From Saitoella complicata NRRL Y-17804 (lineage: Eukaryota; Ascomycota; Saitoellomycetes; Saitoellales; Saitoellaceae), in NCBI RefSeq assembly GCF_001661265.1, contig NW_017566992.1, forward strand, positions 878,295-942,294: a stretch of DNA of 64,000 bases, written 5' to 3'. Shown piece after piece: positions 11,392 to 23,093 of the stretch. A program made the translations under genes and the position numbers. Within the stretch, counting starts at the first letter, position 1. Each line of letters opens with the position of its first letter. The notes beneath the pieces are model-generated. The model did not search any database and had not been told where the DNA came from. It was given only the letters and a program-made list of their open reading frames with translations.

Positions 11392-11620
11392 CTGTCGAAT
11401 ACTAATGATCCGCCTTGCTGGTGTAGTGGTTTTCTCTGTGTGCTGCTCGTATTGATTCAGGGTCCTCCTGGTCCATTTTGTTTGCAACGGTACGGATCGA
11501 CGCTTTCCATGTCGACGTCAGTAGGCGCGCGCCTTGAGCCCACGTTGAATGCGCGGTCCCCAGACGACGGTGGAGGCGAAGGAACAGGCGCCGTCTTTAA
11601 AGGGGTTAAGTTATACGAAT

Positions 11621-13224
11621 CTACATCCACCCTTGGACGAGGGCCTCTACATCCTTAACCTCCTTTACCGCCGTGCTCAGAATGTCATGGCCGTCCTCCG
11701 TGATCAGAACGCAATCCTCAATCCGTACCCCTCCCACCGACCTGTACTTCTCCAAGACTTCCCAATTTATCCAAGCCGCTTGCTCGGCATCCTCCTTCAG
11801 CAAGTCCAAAAGGTAGTCATTGAAGTACACACCAGGTTCCACCGTCAAGCACATCCCGGGAGTCAGCACCAGGTCTGCAAGAGCCTGAAATTCCGGAGAG
11901 TCGGCAGGGATCTGCCGACGATTCCTCGAACATTGCTTGAACTTGGTTGTCGCGGGACTAACATCGTGCACGTCCTTTCACGAACTATTAGCGATACGTT
12001 CAATGCGCGTGATATATGTTCTTACCAGTCCCAGATGGTGACCCAAACCGTGAGGCATGAAACTGGATACCAATTTCCTCACCGTGTCCGAATCCGCATC
12101 CTCCTTAATTATACTGACGCCCTTCAGCTGCTTTCCGATGGACTTCGCCGCCATATCATTAAGGATGCGTAAGGTAATGCCCGGCTTTACCGCATCAATA
12201 CAGCCCTTCTGAGTAGACAATACAATCTCGTATACGGTCTTTGCTTCTCCTGAGAACTTTCCGGAGATTGGATACGTCCTTGTGATCTGAGAACAAGTTA
12301 GTAAGGACTTTGATTGAGCAGAACGCGGACGTACATCGCTCGTGTAATGATCAAACTCGCAGCTTGCGTCGATGAGAAGCAAATCCTTTCCTTTGAAATC
12401 TTCGTCATTCCTGATGTAATGCAATGTGGCCGCGTTCGAGCCTCCAGCAACCTGTCAAAGTATTAATGGCGCAATCTAGTCAGGAGATATCGAGACTCAC
12501 GATAGGCTCATATGCCTGGTTCTTCCCGCCTCTCAGAATGCATTCGTACACGAAAGTTGCTTCCAGCTCCCTCTCATTCGTCGCCCGCCTCAACCGTCTG
12601 CCGCAAGCATGATGAGCCGCCGTCGAGATTCTACACGCTTCGATGATCTGTTGCACTTCAAAGTCGTCCTTGACAACACGAGCGACATGCAGTGCCTCGA
12701 TCAGGGACGCATTGTCATTAATGACTCCCTTACGTGCCACGGGCGGCAACTCATCCGGCAACGTGTAGATAACGGATGGGCTCAGCGCCTTTATATGATC
12801 CAGCAAGTAATCAGCCTCGTAAACGTGATCAACCTCATACTGGGCCATCACTTCCTTCGGAGAGGGCGGACGGCCATTGAATGCGATTTCTAGCACAACA
12901 AGTATGAGCATACATCCCAAGTGTGTAACAAGAATGGTCACCTCTCACGCTTCTCGCTGGTCGGAAGATAGCGAGCTTCCCAGTGTTGATGTGGTAGATT
13001 AGTTCAAGATTAGGCTGAGTAATGCCCGTCACGTAGAAGAAATTGGAATGCTGAAAGAATGGCAGGACACTGTCAGCGTCGGTTGCTCGGAGTCGCTCCG
13101 GCGTTCCTTTCATGTAAACAATGGCTGAAGCATGCCCGGCAGCGTCAGGCAGGTAGCTCGCAACCTTCCGGAGGTGTGCCTTTGCTGGGTACTTGATAGA
13201 CTTGTCGTTTTCAGGAGAGATCAT
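11621..13224 (-). CDS. pepP: Xaa-Pro aminopeptidase / prolidase, M24B family
   Basis: Five exons: 13224-12942, 12889-12501, 12451-12335, 12286-12026, 11974-11621; all introns are 48-52 nt with GT-AG ends and the joins restore one 467-aa frame, the usual length of fungal PepP. It cleaves the bond before proline in peptides using two metal ions. The N-terminal aminopeptidase-P domain starts near [11 protein letters not shown]. In the pita-bread domain the metal ligands can be read: Asp in LLIDAS and Asp in YTSDITRTYP, His in [13 protein letters not shown], Glu in [10 protein letters not shown] and Glu in [13 protein letters not shown]. The first ligand motif has DAS where the family usually has DAG. 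No signal peptide; cytosolic. It is tandem with the WSC gene upstream and the kinase gene downstream, without functional linkage. Confidence 0.93.
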
Positions 13225-13540
13225 TGTGAGCGAATGTTGAAGGGGTCGTTGGACGTGCCCCAGGCTTACTTATCGATACGGTGCCGGTTTAAGGTTCGCC
13301 GTTGACGCCGGTGGTCCAGACGTTGGCCGCGCGCGGAGATCAGGTGCAACGGCAAGTATTTGGATAACAATAGGATGATGTGTCCTCCTGTCAAGTACCT
13401 AAGAAAGAAACCAGAGACGCCCATGCTACTCAGCTGCCAACGTCAAGCAACGACAAACCCTTCAGATGAACAAATAAACAAATGGCCCAACCTTATCTCG
13501 TCACGGCAACGCTATTCCCAAAACTCCGGATTACGGCGCA

Positions 13541-14563
13541 TTACGCATTCACCACCTATGAGTCAGAGATTAGCAGGAGAAATTGGGATTTAAATACGAT
13601 GGCAGAACATACCCGCAGAATCTTGCGCGTGTAATCCTGCTCGTCCGCCAAACTGCCTTCACTCAATCGTCGTTGCACCATTGCGGGCTCCAATCGCGGA
13701 TCTGGCATAGCTGCAGCGCGTGGTGGGCTTGATGGACCGACGCTCGAGATGTCTTCAAAGCTGGAGTTGCGTCTTCGTCGCCAGAAGAAGAATGCTCCAA
13801 GACCGAGAAGCAAACTTCCCAAAACGACACCGACCACGATTCCTGCGATCGCACCAGCAGACACTCCTCCTCCACCACCACTGCTCTTTCCGCTGCTGGT
13901 AGTAGAGGTGTTTGCGCTGTCTGCTGACGAAGACGCGGTTGCAGTAGGTGTAGCAGTAACGGTCGATCCACCGGTGGTAATGTAAACTACGGAAGGAGTG
14001 GCATCGGCGCCGGTAGATGTCGTGGAAGTCGCAGTGGATGATGCGGTGTCGGAGCTTTCTTTGGGAGAAGAAGAGTCAGATGATGTTCTCGAAGCAACGG
14101 AAGAAGATGTATATGATGAGGAGGAGGACGAACCGGATGCAGTACTCGGGTTGGAGCCAGTGCCGGTAAGGTACACGCTCCAATAGCTGGATCCACCGCC
14201 TAGAGGAAAGAACGTTAATCACGACTCAATCGCACATGTTGGAAGAAGCTCACATGTATCACTGGGATATCCGACACAGGAAGTATCGCAGTAGGAGTCA
14301 TCGACCTTAGTTCCCGGAATCTCATCACCACAGTAACAGTCCGAGCCTCCGGTCATACCCAATACAGACTGGCCCATTGACTGACATTGACCCAGACAGT
14401 GTCCATAAGATTGGTATGTATATGTATCGTTTAAAGAAAGACTGCTGTCGACTTCGTAACATCCCTTGTAGGAGCGTGTGGACTGTGCTGAAGCGGTCTG
14501 AAATGTCCAAAGAAGGGCAAACACTGCGGTGAATGCGCGTAATGTTGATCTTTTCGACATCAT
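13541..14563 (-). CDS. WSC-domain cell wall stress sensor, single-pass membrane protein
   Basis: Three exons: 14563-14254, 14199-13613 and a 15-nt last exon 13555-13541 coding only VVNA and stop; 303 aa. The start is the first of two adjacent ATGs (14563, 14560); the frame is open further upstream only from a GTG. Residues 1-26 form a signal peptide (hydrophobic core AFTAVFALLWTF, likely cut after TASA). A WSC domain follows (KGCYEVD, CLGQCQSMG, DCYCGDEIPG, CDTSCVGYPSDTCGG, SYWSVY) with the expected cysteines, then a long Ser/Thr-rich stalk fit for O-mannosylation, a glycine-introduced transmembrane helix (AGAIAGIVVGVVLGSLLLGLG) stopped by WRRRR, and a short cytoplasmic tail ending RKILRVVNA, like the tails of yeast Wsc1-3 that bind Rom2. 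It should sense wall stress and signal to Rho1-PKC through the cell integrity pathway. Confidence 0.9.
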
Positions 14564-15436
14564 TGTAGCAACCTTGAGAAGTTCAGAGCGTGTATGCACG
14601 TATTCAGACGTTGTTCAAGTCGGTTGCGTTCTTCTACCAGAGTCGAACTAGCCGTGCGTTGTTTGTCTTCAGCGAAAAGAGTGTAGGGTGTATGCGGTGG
14701 AAAACGTAGAGAATCGAACCAGGAAGGCCAGAAGGACAGTCAGTTGAGATAATGTAGCTGGAAGGCCCAAACGCTGTCTGTAAGAGATACAAACAGGGGT
14801 GGGTCTTAGAATGCCGAAAAAGAAGGACGAGGGCCGAGTCGGATAAAGAGGGTAATTGCCGACAAAAAGAGAATGATCCTAGTTGACGACGGCGAGAATA
14901 ACGAGTGAGAGGTTGGGTATCACTGCTGGTTGGTGAAATCGGTCACTGGTGGTAGGGTACTCAGATGGATAATGGTTGATGGGGTGACCGTAACCCCTGG
15001 TACGAATTTCCGAGGCGTGTTGTGGGCGTGCAGGGAGAAGCCAGGCGCGCAGCTGGTCACGTACGCGCATGCACTCCTCGATCGCGACCGCCTGCGAATA
15101 TCAACAGCGCTCCCGACTGCGGATGAGATTACTACCGGTAGGTATGCGGCGGTGTACCCCGTCGTGGGGGGTAAGGGAAGACTGGATGCTGCGAAGAGGT
15201 CTGGAGTGCATGCAGTGGGGATCGCAATCACTTCTTACTACTCCATCTGTTACAACCAGCGTAGATCACGTGTGTTCCCCGTTTCGCCTCGTATCCTGCA
15301 TCACGCTACATGTAAACAAACACTTCGAGAACACCGCCAGCAAATCGCATACAACCTTGGAACCTTGGAAGCTTAAGGTGCCAGACAACTCTCAACACCT
15401 GCTGAATCGCTAAGGAGCGCATATACTCCCGAGCGA
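14564..15436. other. divergent intergenic region, WSC sensor / SMC4
   Basis: Shared upstream region of two divergent genes, 873 bp. No supported coding region. A GGTTCGATTC box on minus near 14710 resembles a tRNA B box but has no partner A box or acceptor stem. No other element stands out. Confidence 0.4.
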
Positions 15437-18400
15437 ATGGTCACTTCGAGACGGTCGGCTGCGGCCTCGGCCGCTGCTGAGGAGATCGCTACGCCTGTCC
15501 GAAGAACTGCCCGTAAGGCTGCATCAAGGAGGGTCGCAGACTCTTCAGAGTCGGAGGAGTCGAGTGAGGAAGAACCTGTAGTACCAGCATCGACAATATC
15601 GCGAAGGCGCGTTGTTGCCGATGATAATGACGATGAGGATTTTGACGATACACCAAAGGCACCGACAAAACGCGTACCTCGAGCATCCTCGGCTCGCGCT
15701 TCATCGGCAACTCCAAAGCCGCGTGAACCGCGTACAAAGAGTGTTCTTTTGAAAGAGCCTCTAACCGTTCTTGCCGAGACGCAGATGAATGCGGATATCG
15801 AAATGGATGAAGCGGAGGCTACACAGCTGCACGTGAAGGAGGAAGAAGATATCGAAACCGACCACAAGGAAAACGCCGAAAAGCTCGCAAACTTGAAACT
15901 CGACCCCAATCAACAGCCATCAGATTCAACCAGCAAGCCATTAAACACGTCTCTGCCTCTTCCTCCAAAGACTACACCAACTCTACCCAAAATCACCGAG
16001 TCTGAAGGACCACGAAGACGTGTTGTTATCACGCACCTCGTTCTGTACAACTTCAAATCATATGCCGGCAGACAAGAAATCGGACCTTTCCATACCTCCT
16101 TTTCCTCCGTTGTTGGTCCCAACGGATCTGGAAAGTCCAACGTGATCGATTCCCTCCTTTTCGTCTTCGGTTTCCGAGCGAGCAAGATGCGTCAAGGAAA
16201 GATCTCGGCTTTGATTCACAACTCTGCCCAGCACCCGGACCTCGACTCCTGCGCAGTCGAAGTTCACTTCCAGGAAGTCATCGATGTCAGTGACGGCAAG
16301 ACTGAGGTCGTCCCCAATTCTCGCCTCATTGTCGCGCGTGAAGCCTTCAAGAACAACTCAAGTAGGTACACCCTGAACGGAAGAACCAGCAACTACACGG
16401 AAGTCACGGCATTGTTGCGCGAAAAAGGCATCGACCTTGACCATAAGCGGTTCTTAATTCTCCAGGGTGAAGTCGAGTCTATCGCCCAGATGAAGCCCAA
16501 AGCTCAGGGTGAGCACGACGATGGACTGCTTGAATACTTGGAAGATATCATCGGCACTTCCAAATACAAAAAGCCAATCGAAGAGACCGCTCAAGAGGTC
16601 GAGGCCCTTGGCGAGACATTCCTCGAAAAGTCCAACCGCGTTGCCCTTGTTGAAAAGGAGAAAGCTGCATTGGAGGACAAGAAGAATCAAGTCTTGGAAT
16701 ACATTCGCGACGAGAATGAACTTGTTTCAAAGCAGTCTTTACTCTATCAAGTTTACATCGCCGGATGCAACCAGAACATCGAAGTCACAAAGGAAATCAC
16801 GACTGAACTACGGAAGGAGTTGGAGGCGGAACAGGCGGCGCACAAAGGCAACGAAGACGAGATCAAGAAGTTGGAAAAACTGCATGCAGAGACCTCTAAA
16901 GAGTATGGGAAAATTGAGAAACAGGCGACTGAGGTCAGCAAAGAATTGGCTCATTTTGATCGGGAAGAGGTGCAGTTGCAGGAAAAGCTGAAGCACGCCG
17001 AATCAAAACAAAAGAAGGCCGCCAAAACCATGCAGACTAGCAAGCACTCGCTCTCAGAATCGACCACTTGGATACAGAATTACGAGGAGGAGAACGCAAA
17101 GCACAACAAGCAACTGGCTGTTCTGGAGAAGAACCTTCTTGAAGAGGAAAAAGAGTTGGAAGACATCCGCCAAAGTTTGAAGAGCAAGACCCAAGGACTT
17201 TCCGATGAAATCGAGCGCAAGCAGAAGTCTCTCGAGCCTTGGACTGCACGTGTAAACGACAAGGTTTCTGCGATTGCGGTCATGCAGTCAGAACTTGACA
17301 TGTTGCAAGAAAAGAGCACCGAAGCCGAACGGGCCATCGAGGAGACGAACGAGCAAATTGGTCGTATCATCGAAGAGGGTCAAGCCAAAGAAGCGGAACT
17401 TGCCGCTCGGCAAAAAGAAGGTCGATCAGTAACTCGAGATATCGCGAGTGTGCGAGCAAAGCTTGAAGAAGCTGACGCTCGTGGTTCCAAACTCCGGGAT
17501 GCTCTTTCAAAGGCACGTCAAAGTGCTGCCGAAGGCAAGGCCTCTTTAGCTGCTTCTCAGACTCAAGGAAATGTTCTTTCAGGTCTTATGCGGTTGAAGG
17601 AATCAGGCCGTGTTCAAGGTTTCCACGGCCGCCTTGGAAGCCTCGGCACAATTGATGCGAAGTACGATGTCGCAATCTCCACCGCATGTCCAGCCCTGGA
17701 AAACATGGTTGTGGATTCTGTCGAGGTCGGTCAGCAGTGCATTGATTACCTACGCAAGAACAATCTCGGTCGTGCCATGTTCATCTTGCTGGATCGCCTC
17801 TCGGCAAGGAACATGAACCCGATTGAAACGCCTGAGAATGCTCCTCGTCTGTTCGACCTCGTAAAGCCGAAGGACCCAAGGTTTGCTCCGGCTTTCTACA
17901 GTGTCCTACAGAACACTCTGGTTGCCGCTGATCTCGAGCAGGCGAACCGTATCGCATATGGAAAGCAGAGATGGCGGGTTGTTACTCTTGATGGTCAATT
18001 GATTGACAAATCCGGAACAATGACTGGTGGTGGCACTCGTGTTGCCCGCGGTGGTATGAGCAGCAAGCTCGTTGCCGAGGTGTCGCGAGAGAAGGTTGGC
18101 AAGCTAGAACAGGATTGTGATGCACTTGAAACTGAGCAGAAAGAGTTCTTGAAAGAACACGGTGAGCATGAGCGAAACTTGCAGGAACTTCTAGAGCGCC
18201 ACCCGCAATTGGAAGTGATCGTATCTAAGATCGACCTGGAGCTGAAATCTTTGCAAAAGAACCTCGAGGATGCGCAGACGCGTCTGAATGAACTCGGTGT
18301 TCAGCCTCAGCAGTCCGCCTCAGAAGTCAAGCGCATGACCAAGCTTCAGTCTGATATAGCCAAGTCTGAAAAGGAGCTTGCCCAGATCCGGTCTGAGATG

Positions 18401-19760
18401 TCAGGTGTTGAAGACGAGATCAAGTTTCTGCAAGACAAGATTATGGAAGTGGGTGGTGTTCGTCTGCGTACTCAGAAGGCTAAGGTCGACAGTCTTCGCG
18501 AGCAAATCGAGACGTTGAACGAGCGCATTACTGCAGCAGATGTGGCTCGCTCCAAAGCACACAAGGACTCTGTTAAGCACACGAAGGCTCTAGACAACTC
18601 TGAGCGAGAATTCGATAACATTGCAAATGACCTCAAGGCTATCGAAGAAAGGATGCTCTCTCAGCAAGAGCAATCTCGTGAAACCCGTCAACGTGCAGCG
18701 CAAGCTCGCGACCTGTTGGAAACCAAAGCTGAAGAACTTTCGGCACTGAAGGCTGATTTTGACCAGAAGACCGAGGCTCTGAATGCCATTCGGGCGGAGG
18801 AAATCGAGATGCAGAACAAACTCAAGGAGCACGAGAAAGTACTCCTTGAAAACGAAAAGCGACTTGTGCATTGGACCGAGCGTCTTGCAAAATTGTCTCT
18901 CCACAACATCTCGGACTTCCAAGATAGCGGAACGCAGCAAGTGGCTGAATTGCCTGTTTACAGTCAAGACGAGCTTGAAGACGTTGAGACGGGCCGTCTT
19001 AAGGGAGAGATTGCTGTTCTCGAAGAGAAGACCCAAAACACGAAGGTTGACTTCGCTGTTCTGGATGAGTATCGTCGTAGACTCGAAGAATACCAAGCGC
19101 GCCGGCAAGACCTGGAGACTGCAACAAGCGCCCGTGATACTGCGAAGAAACGATATGACGACTTGCGAAAGCGTCGACTCGAAGAGTTTATGGAAGGGTT
19201 TAACATCATCTCTCTCCGTTTGAAGGAGATGTACCAAATGATCACCATGGGCGGTAATGCCGAACTTGAATTGGTGGATAGTTTGGACCCATTTTCCGAA
19301 GGTATTCTCTTCAGTGTCATGCCCCCAAAAAAGAGTTGGAAAAACATTTCCAACCTTTCGGGTGGTGAGAAGACTCTCAGTTCTTTGGCTTTGGTCTTTG
19401 CTTTGCATCATTTCAAGCCAACTCCTCTGTATGTCATGGACGAGATTGATGCTGCACTCGATTTTCGTAACGTGTCTATCGTCGCCAATTACATCAAGGT
19501 AATATCTGACATGACCTTACCGTTGGTGGAATATATTTGCTAATTCCTGAGGCAGGAACGAACGAAGAATGCGCAGTTCATTGTTATCTCGCTACGTAAC
19601 AACATGTTTGAGCTTGCTTCACGTTTGGTTGGAATTTACAAGACGGCCAACATGGTAAGTGAACTATTTGGTATCATCTGCCGACGTTGATGCTGACGCG
19701 TGGTACTAGACCAAAAGTATCACCATCGAGAATAAGGATTTCCTTAGAAGATCTGCTTGA
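15437..19760 (+). CDS. SMC4: condensin subunit SMC4
   Basis: Three exons: 15437-19498, 19556-19654, 19710-19760, with two short 3' introns (57 and 55 nt); 1403 aa. Structural maintenance of chromosomes ATPase that pairs with SMC2 in condensin to compact mitotic chromosomes. The first 190 residues are a disordered Ser/Glu-rich extension typical of SMC4. Walker A is GPNGSGKSNVID at about 227-238 after the family signature LVLYNFKSYAG. Two long coiled coils flank a hinge around residues 700-880 (GFHGRLGSLG, TMTGGGTRVARGG). Near the C terminus are the ABC signature NLSGGEKTLSSLALVFAL (about 1306) and Walker B PLYVMDEIDAALD; the last exons supply NAQFIVISLRNNMFELA and a terminal KSITIENKDF. The Q-loop ILQGEVESIAQMKPKA is typical of SMC4. 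The next gene starts about 230 bp downstream on the same strand. Confidence 0.97.
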
Positions 19761-19993
19761 TTGCTCTTCTGAACACAATTCATGTTATATATGGAGGATT
19801 TGGTTAGGCGTTCGGAGCTTCGATACTTGTTTATTGAGAGTACATAATGGATAATTCACATTCAAATGGGTCCGTATCAATAGCACGGTCAGGCAACGCC
19901 ATGCCTATTCCGGTATACGTGCCAGCAGGCACGTCGACTCCCGAATTTCGACGTTACATCGCATACACACTTTATAAACGTCTGTTCGTTAAA

Positions 19994-21193
19994 ATGGCCG
20001 GACAAGAACCTGCCATTCAGGAAATGTTTGTTGACCAGACCGCTGTCGAAAACGATACTGCTATGACTTCAGATGCTCAAGCTGGGGCATCTGTGGCAGG
20101 AGAAACCGTGAAAGCTGCCGACGGAACCGTTGAGTCTTCTTCAGAACAGCAAACTACGGCAAACGATGAATCCACTGGTGCACCAGCTATCAGCAAGCGT
20201 GCGCAAAAGCGCGCCATCAAGTTGGAACGGATCAAGGAGCAGCAGAAGCAGAAGAAGCAACAGAAGAAGGAGGAGAAGGCTCGCAAGCGTACTTTGATTG
20301 AGAGCGGTGAACTGGCGGAAGAACCACCCGCTAAGAAGGCAAAGACGCCGAGGCCATTTATCCAGCAAGAGCCGAGTAATGTTGGTATCATTATCGACTG
20401 TAGTTTTGACGACAAGATGACAGATAAGGTTAGTGAGTGAGTTCGTACGAACAGCGTACAAATGCTAACCTGCTTGATCAACAGGAAATTGTGTCGCTAT
20501 GCTCTCAACTCACTCGCTGTTATTCCGACAATCGGAAAGCCAAACATCCGGTGAGACTCTCCATGACATCCGTGGACAAGAGACTTGGCGACCGTATGCA
20601 TACCGTCTTCAGAGATCAGCACAAGAACTGGAAGGATGTCAAGGTCACATCTGAACCTTATGAGCTTCCTCCACAGGAACAGCGTGCCGACGGTAACCTG
20701 GTTTATCTTACGGCCGATTCTGAGACGACGATCACCGAACTTGACGAGAACAAATCTTACATTATTGGTGGTATCGTGGATCGTAACCGCTACAAGAGCC
20801 TTTGCTTCAACAAGGCTAAGGAGCAAGGAATTCCTACGGCAAAACTTCCCATTGGACGTTTGCAAGCATCTAAAGTACTTACCGTCAACCAGGTACGTCC
20901 CATGCTTTGTGGTTGAAAAATTGCGCATACTAACGTGTACCGAATAGGTCCTGGAGATCATGTTGAAGGCAATCGAGCTCAAAGATTGGGACAGAGCTTG
21001 CAAGGCGGTCATTCCTCAACGAAAGCAACTTGTGGAAGGTGAGAATGCAGAGGATGAAGCGGAGGAAGAATACGACGGTTGTGAAGAGGAAGAACAAGGT
21101 AACGAGGTTCCTGCTGGGAACTCTGAAGCTGGCGATGACGGTCAAACCGAGGCAGGTATCGTGGAGGCTGTGCCTGTTGCGACGACTTCTTAG
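19994..21193 (+). CDS. TRM10: tRNA (guanine-9) N1-methyltransferase Trm10
   Basis: Three exons: 19994-20428, 20485-20892, 20948-21193; 362 aa. It methylates N1 of G9 in tRNAs with S-adenosylmethionine (SPOUT fold). The start ATG at 19994 sits in a good context (AAAATGG) and leaves a normal spacer after SMC4; an in-frame ATG at 19847 would add 49 residues of unlikely sequence. An acidic, lysine-rich N-terminal region (KRAQKRAIKLERIKEQQKQKK) precedes the catalytic domain, which begins at NVGIIIDCSFDDKM and continues through YLTADSETT, YIIGGIVDRNRYK, GIPTAKLPIGRL and LTVNQVLEIMLK. The last two introns fall inside this domain and their removal restores the family motifs. The C terminus is a Glu/Asp-rich tail of about 60 residues. 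Likely nuclear or cytosolic. Confidence 0.94.
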
Positions 21194-23010
21194 TTATATC
21201 CGCTATGCTAGTGAAGTAAGTACTTAAACAAAGAACACTAAACCGTTACCATACGGTCATACAATATTACTGCGACAAGGCGCGTTGCGTACGTGTAAAG
21301 CCAACCGGCTTCTAACGTTGTCGGTTTTCGCAAAATTCACGGTCTCCATTCTGCTATGGCCATAAAACCCGGAATACGCTGTGCTGGTGTGGTCAGAGTG
21401 CCGACAGCATGTTGATCATCCTTGTACATGCACCCACGGTAGCCTTTGATTGCGAAAATCCTGGATTATCACCGTATTCAATTTGCAACACTTTGATCTG
21501 GGATGAAACCAAGATTTCGGGGAACGTTCGACTATTCACCATGACAGTTTGAGTTTATTTCCAGGTGGAATAGGTCCTAATCCCATATTTTGTCACGGAA
21601 ATTCCTTGAAAATATTCTGCAAAATGTTAGAGATTCCCTATGAGGTGAATGCTCGCAGAAATTCTACGAGCAGGCGGGTTGCTCAGCTTCGTCAGAGGCT
21701 ATCATGCCTTTCGAGAATGCTCCTCAACTATCCCTACGAGATCCCCAAATTCTATTAAACACGATTATAAAACCCGAATAAAATTATCGAGTATCACGAA
21801 TAGAGTTGTTCGAGTTAGTGGGATATTCTGGGCACAATCTAGATTGACAAGTCGAATTCGGGGGGCTCGTAGGGTATCTTGGGCAGGTGCCAGCTGAAAA
21901 TATATGCAGCTGCAGGCAAAATACTTGCATGCAAAAACAGTGGATTGTAATCCATGACATGATTGCCGGGCTTCATCTATGACAACATCAAGGATTGCAA
22001 TGTAAGATTTTGTCTAAAAATCTTCGGTGGATAGTAATTCATGATAGAATGTTGAGTACTTTGCGACTAATCTCAGCCGAATCCACAATGGTGACATGGC
22101 TTACGTGCTTGCCTAAGCAGATTTGGGTTTAATCCACGGCTTCGACATTCGTAAGGAAAACTAAAATGGTTTGTCAACACGTGTAATATGTGTGTATTAA
22201 TGTCCGTTGATCATCCACATGGATCTCCATTCTCGCCCTGTATTGAATAGGTCCGGACGTAGATCCATTGACCGTTTCCCATAGAGCGTATATGTATTCC
22301 ATAAAATTTTTATTCCAAAAGCCCGATCAAGGTTACGAATGAATGACTAGCTTGCAAACATGGCCCTATGAACATATATATGTGAGGACCATGGATTACC
22401 AGGTCAAATTTTACCCCTAATTATCTGTTATGGATAAAGCCCGGTTTTATGAGGAATTCTAATCCATGACCAATCGGTGGCCATTGTCTAATCCCCGGCG
22501 AATCCACGAGTTGATATGGATCACGCTCGCGCCCAAGAGAAATCGCGTTTAGTCCATGATTTTGACTTTGTAGGGATATTTCTAAGTATATATCCTATAT
22601 ACCTCTTTACACACGCAATTACTATTCTCATCTTAGTATCAAGTTATAAACTACGGTCTATCTCAACCGAGCATCACAGCTTCATGAGATTTAATCGTGG
22701 GCATTAAATATTGGGATTTATCACGAAACTTTAATGGGAATTTCGTGAGATTTCCCTGAGTCAAAGTGCTGACTCCCGAGAAAATCATCATGGCATTCCC
22801 ATGACATATTCAAAGCAATCCTGTGTCTGCAATCTTGTTGCGTAGAGCCCGGGATGTAGGAACTTCAGATTTATGCTCTTAACTACAGATGAAAATGAAG
22901 ACCAAATTATGATTCATAAAGGACCTCTATATATATACCTGACATATACATAATCTGCATGTGATACCTGCCCTACGGACGATCAGCTCATGTATTTGAC
23001 ATGACATCAG

Positions 23011-23054
23011 CATGTAATCAACATGTAATCAACATGTAATCAACATGTAAACAA
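23011..23054. repeat. 11-bp tandem repeat, four copies
   Basis: The unit CATGTAATCAA is repeated four times head to tail (23011, 23022, 23033, 23044); the first three copies are identical and the fourth has one change (A for T). It lies in the AT-rich desert just before an inverted repeat with the same CATGTAAT core. Confidence 0.95.
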
Positions 23055-23067
23055 TGGAAACATACTG

Positions 23068-23093
23068 ATTACATGACCACTGGGTCATGTAAT
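23068..23093. repeat. perfect inverted repeat, 11-bp arms
   Basis: Arms ATTACATGACC (23068-23078) and GGTCATGTAAT (23083-23093) flank the 4-nt loop ACTG, giving a perfect hairpin. It follows the 11-bp tandem repeat by 13 bp and shares its CATGTAAT core. There is no T-run to suggest a terminator, which would not apply to a fungal gene anyway. Confidence 0.9.

Noticed and set aside
14700-14790. tRNA-like B box GGTTCGATTC on the minus strand
   Set aside because: No A box at the right distance and no acceptor-stem pairing could be found.
19847-19993. Upstream ATG for TRM10
   Set aside because: It adds 49 residues without family character and leaves only 86 bp to SMC4; kept as an alternative.
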